Shown here: positions 1 through 4,941 of the stretch, one piece after another
Position numbering within the stretch: position 1 is the stretch's first letter
How the letters are laid out: each line of letters begins with the position of its first letter
Source: Clostridia bacterium
GTDB lineage: Bacteria; Bacillota_A; Clostridia; Christensenellales; Aristaeellaceae
DNA: 6,802 nucleotides
Reading direction: 5' to 3'
Assembly: GCA_017481185.1 (NCBI GenBank)
Contig: JAFUPO010000233.1
Location: 1-6,802, forward strand
Translations under genes and position numbers: made by a program
The notes under the pieces: generated by a model
Told to the model about the DNA's origin: nothing
The model's input: only the letters and a program-made list of their open reading frames with translations
Databases searched by the model: none

Positions 1-534
1 AAACTCTTCCCGCAAAAGGGCTTCCCCCATCCCCTGGGCAACGGTTCGGGTCAGGGCCATGGTTTGGGTTCGCAGCTGCAAGCCGGGGCATTGGGTGATT
101 CCCGTCACCGCCGATGCCGGTGCGGCAGACAGCACCCGCGCCCCTAGCATCACAATGGCTTTCAGGCTTAACCGGCCATTATAGGCCGCTGCTTCCACGT
201 GCTCTACCCAGCCCTTTCCCCGGCACAGCTGCTTGGGCGCCGCCCCCTGCACCTCCAAAGTATGTGAAAAATCTGCGCTGGCTTCAATGGCCTGTACCTT
301 TGAAGGATCGCCCTGGGTATACAACACATGAAAGATCACCTTGCCATCCAGGTTCACCCGATCCTGCAAGCTTTCCGCACCGGTAAGCACCACCATGCCG
401 CCCGCTTGCAGCACCCTGGCCTCCTCCCGGAGCCCGCCGGGTAGGGTGATCTCCCCCTCCACCACCGCTTGGGCCTGGCGCTGGCCCACCAGCCGTTCCA
501 TAGGAATATTCTCACGAAGCGTTCGCATCTCCAT
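1..534 (-). CDS. SPOCS/DUF3794-domain protein, N-terminal part (C-terminus beyond window)
   Basis: The minus strand is open from the window edge to an ATG cluster at 540-528; about 178 residues are visible and the gene continues past position 1. Residues about 21-137 look like one SPOCS (DUF3794) domain: VVEGEITLP near the start, a central VVLTGAESL...VNLDGKVIFHVLY, and a late VEHVEAAAYNGRLSLKAIVML. The following stretch (GLQLRTQTMALTRTVAQG) resembles the lead-in to a second repeat. The family includes SipL and other spore-coat morphogenetic proteins, many with a C-terminal LysM domain, which cannot be seen here. There is no signal peptide, consistent with action in the mother-cell cytoplasm at the forespore surface. 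AGGAGG at 547-542 lies 7 bases before the ATG at 534; the ATGs at 540 and 537 are too close to it, so 534 is preferred. The family call is firm; the exact role is not. Confidence 0.82.
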   Translation of the reverse strand, partial: MEMRTLRENIPMERLVGQRQAQAVVEGEITLPGGLREEARVLQAGGMVVLTGAESLQDRVNLDGKVIFHVLYTQGDPSKVQAIEASADFSHTLEVQGAAPKQLCRGKGWVEHVEAAAYNGRLSLKAIVMLGARVLSAAPASAVTGITQCPGLQLRTQTMALTRTVAQGMGEALLREEF

Positions 535-540
535 CATCAT

Positions 541-547
541 TCCTCCT
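541..547 (-). promoter_or_regulatory. Shine-Dalgarno sequence deciding the SPOCS gene start
   Basis: On the minus strand a full AGGAGG (547-542) precedes three consecutive ATG codons at 540, 537 and 534. Only the third has normal spacing (7 bases), which selects 534 as the likely start; a fourth ATG at 528 is 13 bases away. I saw no convincing sigma-A promoter for this gene. Confidence 0.7.
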
Positions 548-618
548 AGCCGTTTCACGCTAGTCATGAATATGCAGCCTATGCCCTTGTTATCACCCCG
601 CACGCAGCACTTTTTTGC

Positions 619-647
619 TTGACAGGCAGCTCAAAGGGCGCTATAAT
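619..647 (+). promoter_or_regulatory. Sigma-A promoter of the tRNA-Arg gene
   Basis: A perfect -35 TTGACA (619-624) and a perfect -10 TATAAT (642-647) are separated by 17 bases. Transcription should begin near 654, about 17 bases before the mature tRNA. It is divergent from the SPOCS gene that starts at 534. Confidence 0.92.
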
Positions 648-670
648 AGTAAAGCTCGTTTGAGCATCGT

Positions 671-747
671 GCGCCCGTAGCTCAGTTGGATAGAGTGTCA
701 GACTCCGACTCTGAAGGCCACTGGTTCGAATCCAGCCGGGCGTACCA
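671..747 (+). tRNA. tRNA-Arg, anticodon CCG
   Basis: A complete cloverleaf can be folded by eye. The acceptor stem GCGCCCG pairs with CGGGCGT (the first pair is G-U). The D arm is GCTC/GAGT. The anticodon stem TCAGA/TCTGA encloses the loop CTCCGAC, giving anticodon CCG, which reads the Arg codon CGG. The T arm contains TTCGAAT, and the 3' CCA is encoded (745-747). The outermost T-stem position appears to be an A-C mismatch. The gene has its own consensus promoter and terminator, so it is probably transcribed alone. A CGG-reading tRNA fits a GC-rich genome. Confidence 0.95.
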
Positions 748-750
748 CAT

Positions 751-793
751 GATCACGCAGTATTTGATACAATCTGCGTGGTCTTTCTTTTTG
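751..793 (+). terminator. Intrinsic terminator of tRNA-Arg
   Basis: A 10-bp stem, GATCACGCAG (751-760) with CTGCGTGGTC (774-783) and one G-U pair, is followed by TTTCTTTTT. It begins three bases after the tRNA CCA end. Confidence 0.88.
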
Positions 794-800
794 CAAGAAG

Positions 801-842
801 AAGCCCGGAAGTCTTGAGAAATCAAGGCCTCCGGGCTTTTGC
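801..842 (+). terminator. Second strong hairpin/terminator after tRNA-Arg
   Basis: AAGCCCGGA (801-809) pairs with TCCGGGCTT (830-838). The stem continues inside as GTCTTGA (811-817) with TCAAGGC (822-828) around a GAAA loop, with one A/C mismatch between the two parts. The T-run is short, so it may be a back-up terminator. It lies at the right edge of the GC-rich tRNA locus. Confidence 0.75.
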
Positions 843-852
843 TGTTTCTGGA

Positions 853-928
853 AGGGGGTAAAATTCATGCCTGCCGTGTTCTTTCCCTGCCGTGATGTTG
901 AGTTTTCTCGTATTTTGGTTTACCCCCT
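853..928. repeat. Left-flank inverted repeat pair of the AT-rich cassette
   Basis: AGGGGGTAAA (853-862) is the exact inverse of TTTACCCCCT (919-928). The right arm extends outward to GTATTTTGGTTTACCCCCT (910-928), which recurs in modified form on the far side of the cassette (3473-3489 in the same orientation, 3526-3545 inverted). The interior holds a direct repeat of CCTGCCGTG at 870-878 and 886-894. It marks the change from GC-rich to AT-rich sequence. It could be a transposon end, a recombination site or a dispersed palindromic repeat; the window alone does not decide. Confidence 0.5.
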
Positions 929-1109
929 GTCCCTATACGGAAAATAACAATAGCACAAAAGCACTCACAGACAAACATAGACGCTCACTGTCACAAACAA
1001 TTACACGGCAATAAATCAAGGACTGATGCTCGTTGTTTACCTTATGTGGTGTCCGGAACACCGACATGGTTGTGGGCATTATCCAACAAAAGACAAAGTA
1101 AAGGAGCTT

Positions 1110-1139
1110 TTGACCGTTTTCAAACAAAGATCATATATA
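1110..1139 (+). promoter_or_regulatory. Candidate distal promoter of the SPFH cassette
   Basis: TTGACC (1110-1115) and TATATA (1134-1139) are 18 bases apart. The -35 is close to consensus and the -10 weaker. It sits about 185 bases before the SPFH start codon. Confidence 0.4.
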
Positions 1140-1189
1140 TAAAGATCAGCAAAAAAACACATGAATAAGCTATTTCCATTCTCGCGGGA

Positions 1190-1218
1190 TTGTTCTCAAG
1201 TGAAAGTCGTGATATACT
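1190..1218 (+). promoter_or_regulatory. Candidate proximal promoter of the SPFH cassette
   Basis: TTGTTC (1190-1195) and TATACT (1213-1218) have an ideal 17-base spacer. A start near 1225 would give a leader of about 100 bases before the SPFH ATG at 1324. Confidence 0.5.
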
Positions 1219-1323
1219 GCTAATATATATGGATATATGATTGCAAGACAGTTACAGTATACATACAGCCTTTGGGGCTTGCTGAATCTGAATGAGCTAG
1301 TAATTCGTGGGAGGGTAAAAGCA

Positions 1324-2364
1324 ATGGCAATTGTTCCAGTGATTAAGTACGATGGCCCTTCGGATGTTCTTGCTTGGAAGCATCCAAGTGAAGAGTTGAG
1401 CACATGGACACAGCTCATCGTGAACGAATCCCAAGAAGCTGCACTCGTTAAGGGAGGACAGCTTGTTGAAGTATTTACCGCAGGTCGTCATACACTAAAC
1501 ACTGCGAATATTCCTATCCTTCGGCGAATTGTTAATCTGCCATTTGGCGGAAAATCTCCTTTCACTGCGGAAGTTTGGTATATCAATACAACCCACAGAT
1601 TGTCAATCACGTGGGGAACGCCTACCCCGGTACAAGTACAAGATCCTAAGTATGGAATAATGGCTCCTATCCGGGTAAATGGTGTTTTAGGATTGCAAGT
1701 TATTGATACGAGAAAATTCTTGACGCAAGTAGTAGGAACAGTCTCTTCACTTGATGAGGCAAGTATTTCTAATGCAATTCGTGGATTGTATATTTCGCGG
1801 GTAAAGGATACAATTGCTCGGTATGTAATCGAAAGGAAAATCTCTGTGTTGGAGCTGAATGCATACATATCGGAGTTATCCGCACAAATTCAATCGATGC
1901 TGATTGAACAATTAGCAACTTATGGTCTGAATATTCTGCATTTTAGCATTAACGAGATTTGTTTGCCTGATGACGATCCTGCCGTTGCACAGCTAAAGGC
2001 ATCGCTTGCTAAACGTGCTGATATGGGAATAGCAGGCTACACCTATCAACAAGAAAGAGCTTTCGATGTTTTGGAGGCTGCTGCTAAAAATGAAGGGGCT
2101 GTGTCTTCAGCGTTTGTTAGCGCCGGTATGGGTATTGGGATCGGCAATAGCTTTGGTGCTCAAGTTGCACAGATGTCCCAGTCGATACAAGCTGTCGCAG
2201 AAAACAATGTCAGGATTAAGTGTTCTTTCTGCGGAGTTCTTCAAAATGCTAGTGCAAAGTTTTGCGACCAATGCGGGAAACCCTTTTCACAAACGTGCAA
2301 GAAGTGCGGACAGGTATTGACTCCTGATAGCAAATTCTGTTCTACGTGTGGGGAGAAGGTATAA
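1324..2364 (+). CDS. SPFH (stomatin/prohibitin-like) protein with two C-terminal zinc ribbons, YdjI-like
   Basis: The product has 346 residues. The N-terminus (MAIVPVIKYDG, WKHPSEELSTWTQLIVNESQEAALVKGGQ) is characteristic of the YdjI/COG4260 branch of SPFH proteins; the SPFH fold covers about residues 25-235. A glycine-rich linker (about 268-278, GMGIGIGNSFG) leads to two four-cysteine zinc ribbons: C300, C303, C314, C317 and C325, C328, C339, C342. There is no signal peptide or membrane span, so it is probably cytoplasmic and recruited to the membrane by partners. In Bacillus subtilis, YdjI acts with the membrane proteins YdjG and YdjH to recruit a PspA protein; that role here is inference. 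The start at 1324 is chosen because GGGAGGG (1309-1315) lies 8 bases upstream and the family begins there; an in-frame ATG at 1237 lacks such a site. The stop overlaps the next start. Codon use is AT-richer than in the flanking genes. Confidence 0.88.
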   Translation: MAIVPVIKYDGPSDVLAWKHPSEELSTWTQLIVNESQEAALVKGGQLVEVFTAGRHTLNTANIPILRRIVNLPFGGKSPFTAEVWYINTTHRLSITWGTPTPVQVQDPKYGIMAPIRVNGVLGLQVIDTRKFLTQVVGTVSSLDEASISNAIRGLYISRVKDTIARYVIERKISVLELNAYISELSAQIQSMLIEQLATYGLNILHFSINEICLPDDDPAVAQLKASLAKRADMGIAGYTYQQERAFDVLEAAAKNEGAVSSAFVSAGMGIGIGNSFGAQVAQMSQSIQAVAENNVRIKCSFCGVLQNASAKFCDQCGKPFSQTCKKCGQVLTPDSKFCSTCGEKV

Positions 2365-2717
2365 TGCGCAGATTCTTATTGGTTCTTGGTATTATTCTTC
2401 TGCTGATACAGCTGTTAGCCCTCTGGGGTTCAATCAGTAGCATCATCTCGGATTATCAGGAGCAAGACCAAGAAGAAATTGCTATCTCTTTTGATTATTA
2501 TGATGTCGACGATGTGTATTATCAGACAGTATATACCATCCTTCAAGATTGCGGCTTTACAAACATTGAATTGATGCCAACGTCCATCATAGACGGTACG
2601 CATTCTGACGGAGCTATTCTTGAGATGACAGTGAATGGTGATACAAGATACTTCGATGATGACAGGTATCCAGCTAATGCTATCATCAGAATTCTGTATT
2701 ATTCGACTTCACAGTAA
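2364..2717 (+). CDS. Small membrane-anchored protein with PASTA-like extracytoplasmic domain
   Basis: The product has 117 residues. A single hydrophobic segment (about 4-28) follows two N-terminal arginines, predicting an N-in signal anchor with the rest outside the cell. There is no lipobox. After an acidic linker (DYQEQDQEE, then D/Y-rich), residues about 51-113 resemble a PASTA-like unit: a helix ending in LQDCGFTNIEL, then GAILEMTVNGD and PANAIIRILYY. The same pattern closes the next gene. The start ATG shares its A with the upstream stop (TAATG) and has GGGGAGAAGG just before it, so translation is probably coupled to the SPFH gene. An in-frame ATG at 2346 would lie inside the upstream zinc-ribbon codons and is less likely. 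I do not recognise a named family; a sensory or scaffold role is inferred from its domain layout only. Confidence 0.8.
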   Translation: MRRFLLVLGIILLLIQLLALWGSISSIISDYQEQDQEEIAISFDYYDVDDVYYQTVYTILQDCGFTNIELMPTSIIDGTHSDGAILEMTVNGDTRYFDDDRYPANAIIRILYYSTSQ

Positions 2718-2742
2718 GAAATACTGAAAGGGTGTAGGATTG

Positions 2743-3426
2743 ATGTTCTGTGTTGCCTGTGGAACTGAACTGGCTGAGGGAGCGGTCTTTTGCTCTAATT
2801 GTGGTCGAAAACTCGACAGCAATTCCTCAGAATATAGGAAAGCGGTACAATTCACGTGCAAAGGCTGTAATACTGTTATGAGAATATCGACCGACACTCC
2901 TGTCTTACAGTGCCCGTGCTGTGGTTCGACGGAACTCATACTCGAAAATGATGATGTTACGATCGAACGCATAAAAAGCAAAACCATTTTGGAACATCAG
3001 AAGTCCGAAAAAGAGTTAGAGCTTGAAAAACTCTACTATGCTGAAAAGAAAGAAGACCGAAAACGCAAAAGAGAGTGGAAAGAAGTCCGCATCATCTGGA
3101 CTATTTTTCTTGTGGTATTCCTTCTGATTTTCGGTACTATATTTTTGAAAGATAAGATCAATGAATGGTCGGGAAAGGTTGAGTTTCCTTTTTCCTATCA
3201 TCAGTGCGAAGGTGAAACTTATACTTCCATTAGTATGTACCTAGCAGATGCTGGTTTCACGAATGTTACTGTCAAGCCTCTGAATGACCTTGATGAATCC
3301 GAAACGGAACAGAATGGACTGATATATCGAATCATGGTCAATGGTGATCCTGGTATATATTCTGACACAATGGTAAAACCCGACGCAAAGATCATTATCT
3401 ACTACCATTCCATGAAAGAAAAATAA
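2743..3426 (+). CDS. Zinc-ribbon, coiled-coil, single-span membrane protein with PASTA-like C-terminus
   Basis: The product has 227 residues in four parts. The first is a zinc ribbon (C3, C6, C17, C20; MFCVACGTELAEG). The second is another four-cysteine site (C39, C42, C57, C60; CKGC and CPCCG). The third is a charged, probably coiled-coil stretch (about 84-115) leading into one membrane span (about 117-135). The last is an extracytoplasmic domain (about 150-222) with LADAGFTNVTV, IYRIMVNGD and PDAKIIIYYH. The last part matches the end of the preceding protein, and the first zinc ribbon matches the end of the SPFH protein, so this protein links the other two. The layout recalls Bacillus YdjG (zinc ribbon plus membrane span), but homology is not established. 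The start is ATG 2743, 25 bases after the previous stop, with GAAAGGG (2726-2732) upstream; a TTG at 2740 is a poorer alternative. The basic KKEDRKRKREWK stretch before the span fits a cytoplasmic N-terminus. Confidence 0.83.
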   Translation: MFCVACGTELAEGAVFCSNCGRKLDSNSSEYRKAVQFTCKGCNTVMRISTDTPVLQCPCCGSTELILENDDVTIERIKSKTILEHQKSEKELELEKLYYAEKKEDRKRKREWKEVRIIWTIFLVVFLLIFGTIFLKDKINEWSGKVEFPFSYHQCEGETYTSISMYLADAGFTNVTVKPLNDLDESETEQNGLIYRIMVNGDPGIYSDTMVKPDAKIIIYYHSMKEK

Positions 3427-3589
3427 GGAATGTATTAGTTTTCCAATTTTGAAATTGAAAACTTACCCCTGGGTATGGTTTTACCCCCTCAATGCAAAAA
3501 ACACCCCAAAGTAGCAGAGTTGCCCAGGGGGGTAATCAAAATACCTGTGTACCGTGTGATTGTATCAATAATCGCCAAGGTTGCCACTA
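3427..3589. other. Intergenic region after the SPFH cassette
   Basis: No gene is seen here. It holds an AT-rich hairpin (GTTTTC 3438-3443 with GAAAAC 3457-3462, extended by AATTT/AAATT, no U-tail), a short TACCC/GGGTA palindrome (3464-3475), and the right-flank inverted repeat pair. GATTGTATCAA at 3558-3568 is an inverted copy of a sequence in the loop of the tRNA terminator (around 763-774). Confidence 0.6.
3473..3545. repeat. Right-flank inverted repeat pair of the AT-rich cassette
   Basis: GTATGGTTTTACCCCCT (3473-3489) and AGGGGGGTAATCAAAATACC (3526-3545) are imperfect inverses, with TTACCCCCT/AGGGGGGTAA as the core. The outer copy closely matches the inverse of 910-928 on the left flank, as transposon or island ends would. 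No transposase or recombinase gene lies between them, so any element would be non-autonomous or degraded. Confidence 0.5.
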
Positions 3590-3624
3590 GTCCTTGATCT
3601 TTGAGGTCAAGGGCTTCTTTTTTT
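3590..3624 (+). terminator. Intrinsic terminator upstream of the cobalamin riboswitch
   Basis: GTCCTTGA (3590-3597) pairs with TCAAGGGC (3607-3614), with one U-G pair and a 9-base loop, and TTCTTTTTTT follows. It would end transcripts from the SPFH cassette and insulate the btu promoter, which begins 16 bases later. Confidence 0.85.
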
Positions 3625-3639
3625 AGGTCAAAAAACCAA

Positions 3640-3668
3640 TTGACGCATCCCCCTATACAGCTTATAAT
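3640..3668 (+). promoter_or_regulatory. Sigma-A promoter of the cobalamin-uptake operon
   Basis: TTGACG (3640-3645) and TATAAT (3663-3668) are separated by 17 bases. Transcription should start near 3675, giving a leader of about 330 bases before the btuF start, enough for the riboswitch and attenuator. Confidence 0.9.
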
Positions 3669-3684
3669 AGGATTCGACAAATGA

Positions 3685-3865
3685 ATAGCCGGTGTATCTG
3701 CGCAGCGATGCGCGATGGCGGTGTTAACTGCCATCAGGGAATCGGATGAAAGTTCCGGGCTGTCCCAGTAACCGTGAAGCTGACGAAAGCGTTTTGAAGC
3801 CACTGCCTAAGGCGGGAAGGCGCGCCAGTAGAATGAAGCCAAGCCGGGAGACCTGTTTACACTGT
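3685..3865 (+). promoter_or_regulatory. Cobalamin (B12) riboswitch aptamer
   Basis: The conserved cobalamin-aptamer blocks appear in order: CAGGGAAT and GGGCTGTCCC (about 3735-3765), the B12-box region GAAGCCACTG (3796-3805), GGGAAGG (3814-3820), and GCCGGGAGACCTG near 3843-3855. Closing helices are visible: GTGTA (3692-3696) with TACAC (3858-3862), and GATGGC (3714-3719) with GCCATC (3730-3735). The downstream genes encode a FecB/FecCD-type uptake ABC transporter, the expected regulon. Binding of adenosylcobalamin or a related corrinoid is expected to lower expression. The outer boundaries are approximate. Confidence 0.93.
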
Positions 3866-3932
3866 GACCCAATCAGTCCCCTGGGGGTTGGATATGCTAT
3901 TTGGACGAACGGCCAGGCCGCGATTCTCTTTA

Positions 3933-3959
3933 GTGTTCCTCAGGGAGGAACGCTTTTTT
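3933..3959 (+). terminator. Riboswitch-associated attenuator terminator
   Basis: GTGTTCCTC (3933-3941) pairs with GAGGAACGC (3945-3953) around an AGG loop, with one U-G pair, and is followed by six T. It lies between the aptamer and the btuF ribosome-binding site, as expected for the ligand-bound OFF state. The 3' arm has a second possible partner at 3960-3966. Confidence 0.87.
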
Positions 3960-4000
3960 GTTCCTCCTGCTGATTCATTTGATCAACAATGAGGAGGGAC
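3960..4000 (+). promoter_or_regulatory. Possible Shine-Dalgarno-sequestering hairpin before btuF
   Basis: GTTCCTCCT (3960-3968) can pair with AGGAGGGAC (3992-4000) over 9 bp, with one U-G pair and a loop of about 23 bases. The 3' arm contains the btuF Shine-Dalgarno (GGAGGG, 3993-3998), whose 6-base spacing fixes the ATG at 4005. Because GTTCCTC (3960-3966) can pair instead with GAGGAAC (3945-3951), sequestration and the antiterminated form exclude each other. This is inferred from complementarity only. Confidence 0.55.
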
Positions 4001-4004
4001 AACT

Positions 4005-4886
4005 ATGTCCAAGAAGATCGTTTCTCTGTTCCTGGCGCTGCTGATGGTATGCAGCCTGTCCGTCGCCCTTGGCGAGGGCGTCACCGTGACCGATATGTAT
4101 GGCCGCGAAGTGACCCTCACCGAGCCTGCCACCCGCATCGTGGCCCTGACCCCTTCCGACTGTGAAATCCTCTGCGCCATCGGCTGCGAGGAGACCCTGG
4201 TGGGCCGCGGCCAGTACTGCGATTATCCCGAATCCATCCAGGCCCTGCCCGTAGTGCAGTCCGGCGCTGACACCAATATTGAAGAAATTCTGGCTCTGAA
4301 CCCCCAGGTGGTGCTCATGAGCGACATGGCACAGACCGAGGACCAGGTGAAAATGCTGGAGGAAAACGGCGTCAAGGTGGTCATGAGCAATGCCGACACC
4401 ATCGATGAGGTGTATGTATCCATTCGCATCATCGGCCAGCTGATGGGCAAAAATGCCGAGGCTGAAAATGTGATCGCTGATATGCAGGCCACCTTTGACA
4501 AGATTGCTGCCGACAGCAAAAAGGAAGGCAAGAGCATCTACTTTGAGGTCACTCCCCTCCAGTGGGGCCTGTGGACTGCCGGCAGCGACACCTTTATGGA
4601 CGAATTGGCCGCTATCTGCGGCGTGACCAACGTGTTCAATGACATCACCGGCTGGGACAAGATCTCCGAGGAGCAGGTCATTGCCCGCAACCCTGATTAC
4701 ATCGTTTCCATCGCTGGCATGGGCGACACTGCCGTTGCAGAGATCATGGGCCGCGCCGGTTGGGAGGATATGACGGCCGTGAAGAATGCGGACGTGTACA
4801 ACGCCGATTCCAACGCCATCGCCCGGCCCGGCCCTCGCCTGAAGGAAGCCGCCCTGGAGCTGTTTGGCTTCATCAGCGGTAAGTAA
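4005..4886 (+). CDS. btuF: Corrinoid ABC transporter substrate-binding protein (BtuF/FecB-like)
   Basis: The product has 293 residues. It has a Sec signal peptide (SKK, hydrophobic about 5-22) with likely cleavage after VA (residue 21) or LG (23), then a class III periplasmic-binding fold: VTVTDMYGREVTL, RIVALTPSDCEILCAIG, LVGRGQYCDYP, NIEEILALNPQVVLM, and a C-terminal lobe ending in RPGPRLKEAALELFGFI. The family captures cobalamin, siderophores or haem outside the membrane and delivers them to a BtuC/FecCD permease; the cobalamin riboswitch directly upstream argues for corrinoids. C16 lies in LLMVC, which is not a normal lipobox, so no lipid anchor is evident; that is odd if the cell has a single membrane. 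The start has GGAGGG six bases upstream. It is first in the operon and separated from btuC by an intrinsic terminator. The symbol is assigned by context. Confidence 0.88.
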   Translation: MSKKIVSLFLALLMVCSLSVALGEGVTVTDMYGREVTLTEPATRIVALTPSDCEILCAIGCEETLVGRGQYCDYPESIQALPVVQSGADTNIEEILALNPQVVLMSDMAQTEDQVKMLEENGVKVVMSNADTIDEVYVSIRIIGQLMGKNAEAENVIADMQATFDKIAADSKKEGKSIYFEVTPLQWGLWTAGSDTFMDELAAICGVTNVFNDITGWDKISEEQVIARNPDYIVSIAGMGDTAVAEIMGRAGWEDMTAVKNADVYNADSNAIARPGPRLKEAALELFGFISGK

Positions 4887-4893
4887 TCACAGC

Positions 4894-4926
4894 GGGGGAG
4901 CCGCGTTTGCGGCTTCCCCCCTTTTT
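4894..4926 (+). terminator. Intercistronic terminator between btuF and btuC
   Basis: GGGGGAGCCGC (4894-4904) pairs with GCGGCTTCCCCC (4909-4920) around a GTTT loop, with one bulged T, followed by CTTTTT. It starts 8 bases after the btuF stop and ends 15 bases before the btuC start. Partial read-through would yield more binding protein than permease and ATPase; the hairpin could also protect the btuF mRNA 3' end. Confidence 0.83.
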
Positions 4927-4941
4927 GCAAAGAGGTCATGT

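Larger units (their letters stand above)
929..1323 (+). other. Long intergenic leader of the SPFH cassette, no convincing gene
   Basis: This AT-rich stretch of about 395 bases lies before the SPFH gene. I find no coding sequence in it: the open frames are short, lack ribosome-binding sites and resemble no protein I know. It contains two candidate promoters (1110-1139 and 1190-1218), a small near-palindrome GGTGTCCGGAACACC (1048-1062) that might bind a regulator, and a run of alternating TA bases around 1213-1238. An in-frame ATG at 1237 would add 29 residues to the SPFH protein, but it lacks a Shine-Dalgarno sequence. Confidence 0.6.

Noticed and set aside
114..622. Plus-strand open frames opposite the SPOCS gene
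   Set aside because: They lack ribosome-binding sites and domain resemblance, and the opposite strand encodes a recognisable SPOCS domain with a strong Shine-Dalgarno.
720..747. Integration of the cassette into the 3' end of tRNA-Arg
   Set aside because: No copy of the tRNA 3' end is visible near the right boundary (3430-3680), no integrase is present, and the tRNA is followed by its own intact terminator.
870..894. Direct repeat CCTGCCGTG as a CRISPR or iteron array
   Set aside because: There are only two 9-base copies, with no further units, cas genes or replication gene.
1048..1062. Near-palindrome GGTGTCCGGAACACC as a defined operator
   Set aside because: It is a single short copy, offset from the promoter candidates, with no regulator gene nearby; noted only as intergenic content.
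933..1127. Minus-strand 64-codon open frame in the cassette leader
   Set aside because: There is no ribosome-binding site, the composition looks like translated AT-rich intergenic DNA, and it overlaps a promoter candidate for the plus-strand genes.
1237..1323. Longer SPFH start at 1237
   Set aside because: There is no Shine-Dalgarno before it and it lies close to the predicted transcription start; the family N-terminus and a good ribosome-binding site match ATG 1324.
3489..3803. Minus-strand 104-codon open frame across the riboswitch
   Set aside because: It runs through a terminator, a consensus promoter and the conserved riboswitch core on the other strand, and has no recognisable domain.
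4864..4941. Longer btuC start at 4864
   Set aside because: It would place 26 extra residues over the btuF C-terminus and the intercistronic terminator; ATG 4942 has a proper ribosome-binding site and a normal family N-terminus.
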